Positions 13,559 through 21,600 of a stretch of DNA of 39,391 nt are shown piece after piece. Position numbers and translations under genes: made by a program. The DNA is taken from assembly GCA_031273295.1 (NCBI GenBank), contig JAISSD010000252.1, forward strand, positions 1-39,391, written 5' to 3'. This stretch comes from Prevotella sp. (GTDB lineage Bacteria > Bacteroidota > Bacteroidia > Bacteroidales > Dysgonomonadaceae). Each line of letters opens with the position of its first letter. The first letter of the stretch is position 1. The notes under the pieces are model-generated. The model saw only the letters and a list, made by a program, of their open reading frames with translations, did not search any database and had not been told where the DNA came from.

Positions 13559-15319
13559 ATGAAAAAGAACATTATACTTACCGGAATGCTTGTCGCCACG
13601 CTATTGCTGACGGGATGCGAAGACTTCCTGCACGTGGCCTCCGACACCCAAAAACAGGCAAGCGAATCGTTTCGTAACATCGAAGATCTCCGGGCAGCGA
13701 CTGCCAATCTCTATACGCAACCCTGGTTTGATTTCAATTCAGGTGGTTATCGTGTGCTTGAGGGACGCGCCAACAATATTGTCGCTGGAATGAACAGCGA
13801 ATACTATGCTTTTGCTACGTTTGCCGAGACCAGCAGCACGGTTGGGCTTGAAAACACATGGAACTCGCTTTACAATGTCATCACCCAGTCGGACTACGTG
13901 GTTAACTATTATGCGCCCACCGCCCGGGAGAGCGGAGTAGATGAGGCAAAAGCCAATGCCTGCGAAGGGGAAGCGCGCTTTATGCGCGGCACGGCCTATT
14001 GGTATCTGGCCATGATATGGCATGACGTACCCATCATTGATATGCCCGAACAGCTTGTACTCAACCCTCTCATCAATTGCAACCGTTTTGAAGATGTGAT
14101 GCAATATGCCATTGACGATCTGGAGTATGCAGCTCAATGGTTACCCGGGACCGATGACAAAGGACGGGTAACCAAATACAGCGCTGAAGCCATGTTGGCG
14201 CGGCTTTGTCTTACAGCGGCCGACTTCGCTTTGGGCGGACATTTCTCTCCCGAATATTTGCAAAGGAATGAGGCGGGAAACAATGACGCCTTGGCAATGA
14301 AATATTTTGACCGGGCCAAAACACTCACAAACGATGTGATTACCGGCGGAGCGCAATACGGAATACTGGATGATTACGAAGACCTGTTCAAGGTGAAGAA
14401 CAACAACAATGAAGAATCCCTGTTCTCAATTCAGTTTATTCCGGGCGTTACCACGTATGGATTGGGAAACACCCTTCAGGATGGATTGGCTGGTTCATCC
14501 GACCTTACCGGCGGCTTGAATGCGTGGGGCGGAGTCGTATATGGCGGGTATGATCTGCTTCATCTCTACTATCTCGACGGTGGACTGTCACGTTTGCGCG
14601 GCAACCTCTTTGTGGCAAGCTACAATTATCCATATTTAGGCACACATACGGCTGCAGGCAGTTGGACGGTAACGAGTGAAAAATGCAACATCAAGAAGTT
14701 TGTGGTGGGAAGCAGTCAGGATACGGAAGGCATCGCCATTAACGGAAATACCGGTTTGATGACGCCCATTATCCGCATGGCGGAAGTCTATCTGATGTAT
14801 ACCGAAGCCGTGCTGGGCGCAGATGACGAAACCGCCGACGCGCTTGCAGTGGAACGCTTCAACAAGGTGCACAAGCGGGCGTTCTACATGAATCCCGGCG
14901 ATTATGTGGCGAAAGAGAGCGTTACCCGCAACGACTTGTTCAAAGAACGCCGTATGGAGTTCTTCATGGAACTGCTGTTCTGGCCCGACATCAAACGCCG
15001 TTCGTTCTATGATAACGAATGGGTGGAAAAGTACTTGAACAACCAGCTGAAGGAAGTGGACGAAGAAACGGAACTGACCAATTTGATATGGCACGTTTAC
15101 ACTTATAACCCGTCTAAATATTCTGAATATCACGGCTGGGACAATTCACCGCGCGTCGATGCAAATGCCAAGTGGCAAACGGCAGTACACGACATGGGTT
15201 CCGCTACGTTCGTCCATTCCGTGAGCGCCAATGACAACATCTGGGCACTTCCCTATCCCGAAACGGAAGCTAGCAGAAATGCCCTGTTGAATGAAGAACC
15301 GGTTCCGTATAATTTCTAA
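13559..15319 (+). CDS. susD: SusD/RagB-family surface glycan-binding lipoprotein
   Basis: SusD homologue, 586 residues from ATG 13559; an upstream TTG would add only two residues. The lipobox cysteine is C20 (LLLTGC), followed by ED, as in surface-exported Bacteroidota lipoproteins. The N-terminal region (ATANLYTQPW, GEARFMRGTAYWYLAMIWHDVPII) contains the TPR-like helices typical of SusD. The C-terminal part has the family's LFKERRMEFFMELLFWPDIKR segment. It sits as a lid on the SusC barrel and hands over oligosaccharides. Located ten bases after susC and followed by an SGBP gene, as in canonical PULs. Confidence 0.96.
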   Translation: MKKNIILTGMLVATLLLTGCEDFLHVASDTQKQASESFRNIEDLRAATANLYTQPWFDFNSGGYRVLEGRANNIVAGMNSEYYAFATFAETSSTVGLENTWNSLYNVITQSDYVVNYYAPTARESGVDEAKANACEGEARFMRGTAYWYLAMIWHDVPIIDMPEQLVLNPLINCNRFEDVMQYAIDDLEYAAQWLPGTDDKGRVTKYSAEAMLARLCLTAADFALGGHFSPEYLQRNEAGNNDALAMKYFDRAKTLTNDVITGGAQYGILDDYEDLFKVKNNNNEESLFSIQFIPGVTTYGLGNTLQDGLAGSSDLTGGLNAWGGVVYGGYDLLHLYYLDGGLSRLRGNLFVASYNYPYLGTHTAAGSWTVTSEKCNIKKFVVGSSQDTEGIAINGNTGLMTPIIRMAEVYLMYTEAVLGADDETADALAVERFNKVHKRAFYMNPGDYVAKESVTRNDLFKERRMEFFMELLFWPDIKRRSFYDNEWVEKYLNNQLKEVDEETELTNLIWHVYTYNPSKYSEYHGWDNSPRVDANAKWQTAVHDMGSATFVHSVSANDNIWALPYPETEASRNALLNEEPVPYNF

Positions 15320-15330
15320 TATTGACTACA

Positions 15331-16641
15331 ATGAAAAAGAAAATGAATAATATACAGTTTCGATTCCTGGTGGGAATCTTTCTGACTGTTTCTGTCTTCT
15401 TTGTTTCCTGTGAAGACAATGACGGACAGGGCGCAGTCTCTATCGACAGCGTGTGGACGAATCAGCTCGATGTGGAGTCCGCAAAAATTGAAGCCAGCTA
15501 TAACGGCCTTTGGGTAAGACTGGAAGGGAGCGGTTTTTCCGGTCTGCAAGCCATTTATTGCAATGGAGTGAAATGTGATTTTCAACCTACGTTTGTTACA
15601 GAGAATTACATCACGTTTCAGATAGCCTCGACCGTCCCTCAAAACAGTGATGTGGAGGACGAAGCCGAGCGCGGAACCATCCGGGTGGTAACCATCCACG
15701 GGGAAGGCGTTTATCGCGACTTCCTGTTTAAGGACAAGAACAAGATGCCGGCAATAAGCGGTGTGTCGTACACGCTGCCTGAAGTTGGAGACGTCATTAC
15801 CATTGAGGGCAGCAACCTCGAAAATACCACCGAGGTTTACTTCCCCGCCGCTACGGGCGAAGTAGCAGCCGATCCGTCGACCATTGTGGCCAATACCCGT
15901 AGCGTGCAGGTAACTGTTCCGTCCGGTACAGGCGATACCAGCGGCGCTATCCGCATTGTATGCAACGGCGATCCCTTCTATTCGCCAAGCTACATGTTCT
16001 TCCGCAAGGGCGTGTTTATCCATACCTTCTCGGAAACGGACATTATAACCGGTGGTCAAAGCCATACTAAATATGTTGGCAAAGAGGCGGTAGCTGCAGC
16101 TACCGGTCTTGGCCGAAACCCTGAGAATGCCATATCATGGAAAGCTTCTCCGGCAACGGTCAGCGTAGGAAGCGGCTACTTTGGATACGTTCGGTTATTG
16201 GCCAATAAAGGTTTCCGATGGCTCATTGACAATTCGGACGGCGCCATTACCGGAGGCATGAAACTGGCGGACTTGGCCATCCAGTTCGATTTGTATTGCA
16301 ACGTGCCATGGTCGTCAGGAGCCCTTGTCTTAAGGATGGATAAGGACAGAGGAGGCGCAAACCAGCAATTCATCTATAACCTCTCTCCTTGGAGTGTGGG
16401 CAGTCCATACACCTTTACCGGCTGGCGGACCATGACCGTGAAATTCTCCCAGTTCAACGGCCTTCAACTGGGTACGCTTAGTGACTATATCGATTTACTC
16501 GAAACCAATGCCAGCCGTCAGCAGATATTCGGCTTCATCAACTACGACGTGAATGCCGACGGACACACGGCAAATGTCATCGAAAACTTCCAGATGTTTA
16601 TGGCCAATGTGCGACTGGTTCCGGTAACTGTGCCGGAATAA
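15331..16641 (+). CDS. Surface glycan-binding protein with IPT/TIG domains (SGBP-B type)
   Basis: This protein has 436 residues from ATG 15331. A lipoprotein signal ends at C27 (VFFVSC) and is followed by EDNDG, resembling the lipoprotein export signal for the cell surface. Residues about 35-120 and 122-215 look like tandem IPT/TIG beta-sandwiches (LEGSGFSGLQAIYCNG; ITIEGSNLENTTEVYFP). The C-terminal half (about 220-436) corresponds to the xylan/xyloglucan-binding domain family of SGBP-B proteins, with many aromatic residues. It has no catalytic motif. Position right after susD is standard. It is expected to bind xylan chains at the surface; specificity is inferred from context. Confidence 0.88.
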   Translation: MKKKMNNIQFRFLVGIFLTVSVFFVSCEDNDGQGAVSIDSVWTNQLDVESAKIEASYNGLWVRLEGSGFSGLQAIYCNGVKCDFQPTFVTENYITFQIASTVPQNSDVEDEAERGTIRVVTIHGEGVYRDFLFKDKNKMPAISGVSYTLPEVGDVITIEGSNLENTTEVYFPAATGEVAADPSTIVANTRSVQVTVPSGTGDTSGAIRIVCNGDPFYSPSYMFFRKGVFIHTFSETDIITGGQSHTKYVGKEAVAAATGLGRNPENAISWKASPATVSVGSGYFGYVRLLANKGFRWLIDNSDGAITGGMKLADLAIQFDLYCNVPWSSGALVLRMDKDRGGANQQFIYNLSPWSVGSPYTFTGWRTMTVKFSQFNGLQLGTLSDYIDLLETNASRQQIFGFINYDVNADGHTANVIENFQMFMANVRLVPVTVPE

Positions 16642-16672
16642 AAAAACAGTGTAAAAGGATAATAAACGAAGT

Positions 16673-16718
16673 CTATTCCCGTCAACGGATGACAGTAATG
16701 AATCTGTTGGCGGGATAG
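16673..16718 (+). terminator. Imperfect hairpin after the SGBP gene, possible attenuator
   Basis: CTATTCCCGTCAACGGAT pairs with ATCTGTTGGCGGGATAG, with one bulge and a few G-U pairs, around a 10-base loop. It is followed only by a short TT rather than a long T-run. It could reduce transcription from susCD–SGBP into the enzyme genes or stabilise the upstream message. Confidence 0.5.
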
Positions 16719-16978
16719 TTTACCGGATAATCCAATTTTGAGTATAAAACAAATTATTTACCTGTTGGCGGAATCATTCATATTGTAAAGAACGGTGAAT
16801 AACACATGGAGCTGCCTTTGGAGGTATTCCTGGAGGGGGATGATGACGAGGCTTGGCCCCGTAGAGTACAAGTCTTAACCCTGTTCCGGACAGCACCCGC
16901 CGAGAGGCATGAATGTGCGGAATTTTCAATTCAGCTTTCAGCCAACAGGTTACATTATTATTTAAACATTTAATTAAC
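16719..16978. other. Intergenic region with flanking inverted repeats and a short unassigned ORF
   Basis: ACCTGTTGGC (16760-16769) and its reverse complement (16941-16950) bracket a segment of 171 bases. Within it, the plus frame from ATG 16806 is open for about 55 codons (starts MELPLEVFLEGDDDEAWPR) up to a TAA near 16972. No family was recognised. The segment could be a small insertion or a remnant of a lost gene; otherwise nothing is identified here. Confidence 0.35.
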
Positions 16979-17440
16979 ATGAAAAAAATTTCATTATTTG
17001 CATTGATATTGTTTATATCGCAAATCTGCCTGGCCCAAAAGGGTTCACTTGATCTGACAAAAGCAGAAGTCGTTAATTGCGAATTAGAAGATGGGAAAAC
17101 TCTAATAAGCTATTCCCACAATGGAAAATTACATCTCCCTGTCAATGACTACAAAGGCTTCAAAGGATTGAGTATAACCTATTCTGATTTTGAAAAGACA
17201 GGAGAAGTGACAAACGGGAATATTGGCAGTGTAAATATCATATATACCGGTAAAGACGGGAATGAGAAAACAGCGACATGGGTTATCTATCGCACCGGAA
17301 AAAAGAATTTAAAATTTAATGCTTGGGAAACAAGTACCGGAGGCGATAAAATATCAATAGACCCGGAATCCATCCAGGATATTTATTTGGGTATAGGTAA
17401 AAATAAAAAAGTAGATATTGTCGTAAGTTTGGATAAATAA
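16979..17440 (+). CDS. Small secreted protein of unknown function in the xylan PUL
   Basis: This protein has 153 residues. The start is set at ATG 16979 because it begins a clear signal peptide (MKKISLFALILFISQICLAQ); an in-frame ATG at 16913 would place 22 polar residues before it. The mature protein (about 133 residues) is beta-rich, with alternating hydrophobic strands and several exposed aromatics (ISYSHNGKLHLPV, YKGFKGLSITYSDF, ATWVIYRTGKKNLKFNAWE, IQDIYLGIGKNKKVDIVV). Size and pattern suggest a jelly-roll, carbohydrate-binding-module-like domain, but no known family was recognised. Placement between the SGBP and the transporter suggests a periplasmic or secreted glycan-binding role; this is inference. 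Confidence 0.65.
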   Translation: MKKISLFALILFISQICLAQKGSLDLTKAEVVNCELEDGKTLISYSHNGKLHLPVNDYKGFKGLSITYSDFEKTGEVTNGNIGSVNIIYTGKDGNEKTATWVIYRTGKKNLKFNAWETSTGGDKISIDPESIQDIYLGIGKNKKVDIVVSLDK

Positions 17441-17467
17441 TATGATAATCCGCAAGCCGTCCGTTAG

Positions 17468-17689
17468 CTGGCTAAGAAGACTACGAACTCTGCCAGACGA
17501 AGTAATCACGTTTCTGTTGCCGCCATCACAAGCGCAAAAGCGCAATCGTCCCCGGAAGCAGCCGGAATGATGAAAGATACCGGAGTTGTACTCGCCGGCG
17601 ACAAGACAAAAGCCAAGGCGACAATTGACGGGTATGGTATAACATCCATTCGTATAGAATTAAAAAAAAAATGGAAACAGCATCATTAA
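17468..17689 (+). pseudogene. 3' remnant of a lost gene between the small secreted protein and the transporter
   Basis: A frame open for 73 codons without a start codon near its beginning ends 19 bases inside the transporter gene. Its last part (GVVLAGDKTKAKATIDGYGITSIRIEL) has the look of the final beta-strands of a glycoside hydrolase's C-terminal sandwich, where 'xIxGYGIxSIRIxL' endings are common. A TAG lies just upstream in the same frame and no N-terminal domain remains. It therefore looks like the tail left after a deletion. The family cannot be named from this fragment. Confidence 0.4.
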
Positions 17690-19086
17690 AGACCGGATCG
17701 AAAGGATTTTATAAACTTTCACGGATGCAACGTATTGGCTTCGGGTCGGGCGATTTGGCCCAAAACCTGATATACCAGACGGTTGCCCAATACTTGCTCA
17801 TATTTTACACGAATGTATTCGGGCTACCTGCGGCGACAGCGGCAATCATGTTCCTTATTGTCAGGATAATTGACGTAATATGGGACCCGCTCGTGGGTGC
17901 ATTCGTAGACAAGCATAATCCCAAAACGGGAAAATACCGTTCGTATTTGGTCCTTGGGGGAATCCCGCTCACCGGATTTGCGATTCTGTGCTTCTGGAAC
18001 GGCTTTTCAGGTTCATTGTTTTATGCTTACATCACTTACGTGGGTATGTCAATGCTCTATACCCTGATAAACGTTCCTTATGGGGCTTTGAATGCTTCGC
18101 TCACTCGTGATACGGATGAAATCACGAAACTTACGTCCGTGCGTATGTTCCTTGCAAATCTGGGAGGTTTGGCTGTCGCTTACGGCATTCCGATCATCGT
18201 GAAAACACTTTCTCCCGATGGCAAAATCAACTCTTCCGAATCGGGAAACGCTTGGTTTATCACCATGACGATTTACAGTTTGGCAGGATTGTCCCTACTG
18301 ATTTTCTGCTATTTCCAGACCAAAGAACGGGTGGTGATGGACGAAAAAGAGACGTCGCACGTAAAAGTATCCGACTTGTGGCAGGAATTCCGGTTCAACC
18401 GCCCGTTGCGTGTGCTGGCATTCTTCTTCATCACGGCTTTTGCCATGATGGCGATAGGAAATTCTGCCGGTTCTTACTACATGATTTACAACGTTCAAGC
18501 TCCCGACTGGCTCCCTTGTTTCGCGGCGCTTGGCTCTATTCCGGCATTCATATTTATGCCTTTAGTTCCCGCCATTAAACGGGCGATCGGCAAAAAGCAA
18601 ATGTTTTATGTGTTTCTGTCTGTGGCGATTCTGGGAATGATATTGTTGTATGCGGTTTCAGTGATTCCCGCGCTTCGGGGGTATATATGGTTGGTACTTG
18701 CCGCTCAATTTGTGAAATCAACGGGTATTATTGTCGCCACGGGCTACATGTGGGCTTTGGTTCCTGAAGTGATCTCCTATGGAGAATATACCACAGGCAA
18801 AAGGATTTCTGGAATTGTCAATGCGCTGACGGGCATTTTCTTCAAGGCGGGAATGGCTTTGGGAGGCGTCGTTCCCGGTTTTATCCTGGCATTTGTGAAC
18901 TTTGACGAAAAAAATGCGGTTTCACAAACGCCTTTCGTCCAGCAGGGAATTTTGTGGCTTGTGGCTGTTATTCCCGCGGCGTTATTGCTTTTAGCTATGT
19001 TTATCATTTCAAAATATGACTTGGACGATGCCAGGATAGACGAGATAAACCTGGCCGTCGAAGCAAAGTATTTAGATAAAAAATAA
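17671..19086 (+). CDS. GPH-family (glycoside-pentoside-hexuronide:cation) MFS symporter
   Basis: This protein has 471 residues and 12 predicted membrane segments. It belongs to the MelB/XynB/UidB type: the N-terminal GFGSGDLAQNLIYQTVAQYL and the characteristic DPLVGAFVDKHNPKTGKYR loop (about 72-90), where the aspartates bind the coupling cation and sugar. A C-terminal YGEYTTGKRISGIVNAL segment is also typical. It likely moves short xylo-oligosaccharides or aldouronic acids from periplasm to cytoplasm, where the signal-less GH43 downstream would cleave them. It lies 16 bases upstream of the GH10 gene. Substrate is inferred from context. Confidence 0.9.
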   Translation: METASLKTGSKGFYKLSRMQRIGFGSGDLAQNLIYQTVAQYLLIFYTNVFGLPAATAAIMFLIVRIIDVIWDPLVGAFVDKHNPKTGKYRSYLVLGGIPLTGFAILCFWNGFSGSLFYAYITYVGMSMLYTLINVPYGALNASLTRDTDEITKLTSVRMFLANLGGLAVAYGIPIIVKTLSPDGKINSSESGNAWFITMTIYSLAGLSLLIFCYFQTKERVVMDEKETSHVKVSDLWQEFRFNRPLRVLAFFFITAFAMMAIGNSAGSYYMIYNVQAPDWLPCFAALGSIPAFIFMPLVPAIKRAIGKKQMFYVFLSVAILGMILLYAVSVIPALRGYIWLVLAAQFVKSTGIIVATGYMWALVPEVISYGEYTTGKRISGIVNALTGIFFKAGMALGGVVPGFILAFVNFDEKNAVSQTPFVQQGILWLVAVIPAALLLLAMFIISKYDLDDARIDEINLAVEAKYLDKK

Positions 19087-19101
19087 CTGGATAACATTGT
19101 A

Positions 19102-20226
19102 ATGAAGACAAAATTATTTCTTTTCGGGGCTTATTTACTTTTGTTTACACAAGCTTGCGTTACTTCGAAATCACCCGAAGTCCTCAAAGACGCCCTGAAA
19201 GATAAATTTCTGATCGGCACAGCATTGAATATTGGTCAGATATGGGAAAAAGATTCATTGGCTGATAAAGTAATAAAGCGACAATTCGACGCCATCGTTG
19301 CTGAAAACTGTATGAAAAGTATGTATCTCCAGCCAAAGGAAGGAGAGTTCTTTTTTGATGATGCCGACAGATTTGTAGAATTCGGTGAACAGAACAATAT
19401 GTTCGTCACCGGACATTGTCTGATTTGGCATTCGCAGGCCCCCGACTGGTTCTTTACGGATGACGAGGGAAAAGAGGTGTCGAAAGAAGCGCTTATAGAA
19501 AGGATGAAGGATCATATCACAACTGTAGTTTCCCGTTACAAAGGACGTATAAAAGGCTGGGATGTGGTGAATGAGGCGATTCTCGACGACGGCTCGTGGC
19601 GCGATAGCAAATTTTATAAAATCATAGGCGAGGATTTTATACCTGTCGCTTTCGAATTTGCCCATGCAGCCGACCCTGGCGCTGAACTTTATTATAATGA
19701 TTACGACGAATGGCATACAGGAAAGTGTGAAGCTATTGTCAGGTTGGTGAACTCGCTAAAAGAAAAAGGCCTTCGGATAGATGGTGTGGGAATGCAGGGG
19801 CATTTAGGTATGGATTATCCTTCTCTGGATGAATACCGGGCGGCTATCGACGCTTACTCTTCAGCAGGGGTGAAAGTTCTCGTTACGGAGCTGGACGTGA
19901 GCGCATTGCCTTCTTCCCGCCAAAATACAGGAGCCAATATAGCGGATACCGAAGCCTACCGTCAGGAAATGAACCCGTACGCCAATGGCTTGCCCGACTC
20001 TGTATCATTCGCTTGGAATAGGCGGATGGGCGACCTTTTCACTCTGTTTATAGACAACAGCGACAAAATCGCGCGCGTCACATTGTGGGGCGTCACAGAC
20101 GGGGATTCATGGAAAAATGATTTTCCCATGCCGGGACGAACAGACTATCCGTTGCTATTCGACCGCCAATACAAGGCGAAACCGGTCGTGAAAGAAATAA
20201 TTAATAAATTAAGAATTAAGAATTAA
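19102..20226 (+). CDS. GH10 endo-1,4-beta-xylanase, lipoprotein
   Basis: This protein has 374 residues: a compact single-domain GH10 TIM barrel. The acid/base is E158 in WDVVNEAI and the nucleophile E263 in VTELDVS; the GHCLIWHSQAPDW and MQGHLG motifs are intact. A lipoprotein signal ends at C19 (LLLFTQAC). The residues after it (VTSKSP) lack the acidic export signature, so a periplasmic rather than surface location is more likely. There is no inserted CBM4 of the kind found in surface GH10 enzymes of some Bacteroides. It hydrolyses internal bonds of xylan or imported xylo-oligosaccharides. The last residues (KLRIKN) and the stop are made by the heptamer repeat array that follows. Confidence 0.95.
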   Translation: MKTKLFLFGAYLLLFTQACVTSKSPEVLKDALKDKFLIGTALNIGQIWEKDSLADKVIKRQFDAIVAENCMKSMYLQPKEGEFFFDDADRFVEFGEQNNMFVTGHCLIWHSQAPDWFFTDDEGKEVSKEALIERMKDHITTVVSRYKGRIKGWDVVNEAILDDGSWRDSKFYKIIGEDFIPVAFEFAHAADPGAELYYNDYDEWHTGKCEAIVRLVNSLKEKGLRIDGVGMQGHLGMDYPSLDEYRAAIDAYSSAGVKVLVTELDVSALPSSRQNTGANIADTEAYRQEMNPYANGLPDSVSFAWNRRMGDLFTLFIDNSDKIARVTLWGVTDGDSWKNDFPMPGRTDYPLLFDRQYKAKPVVKEIINKLRIKN

Positions 20227-20477
20227 GAATGAAGAATGAAGAATTAAGAATTAAGAATTAGGAATGAAGAATTAAGAATTAAGAATGGGAATCAAGAATT
20301 AGGAATTAAGAATGGGAATCAAGAATGGGAATTAAGAATGAAGAATTAAGAATTAAGAATGAAGAATTAAGAATGAAGAATGAAGAATGAAGAATTAAGA
20401 ATTAGGAATGAAGAATTAAGAATTAAGAATGGGAATCAAGAATTAGGAATTAAGAATGGGAATCAAGAATTAAGAAT
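20207..20477 (+). repeat. Degenerate heptamer repeat array (AAGAATT/AAGAATG type)
   Basis: About 270 bases consist almost wholly of 6- to 7-base units: AAGAATT, AAGAATG, AGGAATT and the six-base GGAATC/GGAATT. A higher-order period is present: the 70 bases at 20257-20326 are identical to 20401-20470, 144 bases apart. The array begins within the last codons of the GH10 gene, supplies its stop codon, and fills the gap before the GH43 gene. The plus strand is purine-rich and has little scope for pairing with itself. This is not a CRISPR: there are no spacers and the unit is too short. Confidence 0.95.
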
Positions 20478-20556
20478 ATATACAGGTAAACAGATCAGCA
20501 AACTTCTTTAATTTTTAACTTGCAACTCTCAATTTTCAACTAAAATATAGACAACA

Positions 20557-21546
20557 ATGAAAAAAGCAAAATACTTGTTTCCGCAGGACTATATGGCCGA
20601 TCCTTCGGCACATGTCTTTAACGGTAAGATCTATATTTATCCTTCCCACGATTGGGAAAGCGGAGTCCCCGAAAACGACAACGGCGACCACTTTAATATG
20701 GTGGACTATCATGTGTTTTCGCTCGACAGCATTAACGGAGAAATTACCGACCACGGCATAATCCTCGACGTATCGCAAATTCCCTGGGCAGGGCGACAAC
20801 TTTGGGATAACGATGTGGCTTTCAAAAACGGAAAATATTATCTGTATTATTCCATGAAGGATAAAAACGACCTATTCCGCCTTGGAGTAGCCATCAGCGA
20901 TACACCCGAAGGGCCGTTCATTCCACAGGAAGATCCGATCAAAGGAAGTTACAGCATTGACCCTTGCGTATTCGAGGACAACGGAGAATATTACATTTAC
21001 TTCGGCGGCATTTGGGGCGGACAACTCCAACGCTATCGTAACAATAAAGCCTTGGAGTCTGCCGCTTTCCCGGCTGATAACGAACCTGCCCTTTGCGGAA
21101 AAGTAGCGCGGCTGAGAGGCGACATGCTTGAATTTGCAGAAGAACCCCGCGATGTGGTTATTCTGGACGAAAACGGGCGGCCTGTTGCACAGGGGGATAC
21201 AGACCGGCGCTTCTTCGAGGCCTCATGGATGCACAAGTACAACGGTAAATATTATTTCTCGTATTCCACAGGCGATACTCATTATCTCTGCTATGCAATA
21301 GGGGATGATCCCTACGGGCCGTTCACTTGCAAAGGAGTGATCCTTACGCCTGTAGTGGGTTGGACAACACACCATTCCATCATCGAATTTAAAGGGAAGT
21401 GGTATCTTTTCCACCACGACAGCGTGCCTTCGGGAGGAAAAACATGGCTGCGCAGTATGAAGGTGACCGAATTGGAATACAACGCCGATGGAACGATAAA
21501 AACGATTGAGGGAATAACAGGGCGCGACCAGACAATGGAAAAGTGA
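20557..21546 (+). CDS. Cytoplasmic GH43 beta-xylosidase/alpha-L-arabinofuranosidase
   Basis: This protein has 329 residues, a single five-bladed GH43 propeller. The catalytic triad is visible: base D15 (YMADPSAHVF), pKa modulator D135 (YSIDPCVF) and acid E221 (FFEASWMHK). The N-terminus (MKKAKYLFPQDY) has no signal peptide, so it should act in the cytoplasm on disaccharides and short arabinoxylo-oligosaccharides delivered by the GPH symporter. The 'DPSAHVFNGKIYIYPSHD' opening is typical of subfamily GH43_1, where xylosidase and arabinofuranosidase activities both occur. Separated from GH10 by the heptamer array. Confidence 0.9.
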   Translation: MKKAKYLFPQDYMADPSAHVFNGKIYIYPSHDWESGVPENDNGDHFNMVDYHVFSLDSINGEITDHGIILDVSQIPWAGRQLWDNDVAFKNGKYYLYYSMKDKNDLFRLGVAISDTPEGPFIPQEDPIKGSYSIDPCVFEDNGEYYIYFGGIWGGQLQRYRNNKALESAAFPADNEPALCGKVARLRGDMLEFAEEPRDVVILDENGRPVAQGDTDRRFFEASWMHKYNGKYYFSYSTGDTHYLCYAIGDDPYGPFTCKGVILTPVVGWTTHHSIIEFKGKWYLFHHDSVPSGGKTWLRSMKVTELEYNADGTIKTIEGITGRDQTMEK

Positions 21547-21600
21547 AGCTTTGTAGCCTCACGGATTTACAATATTAAAACTTATCAAGAGATCAGTTGC

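Noticed and set aside
15316..16065. 249-codon antisense frame over the SGBP gene
   Set aside because: Shadow of the SGBP coding sequence, with no signal peptide or recognisable motif.
20207..20477. Possible CRISPR array
   Set aside because: Units are 6-7 bases, contiguous, with no unique spacers and no cas genes.
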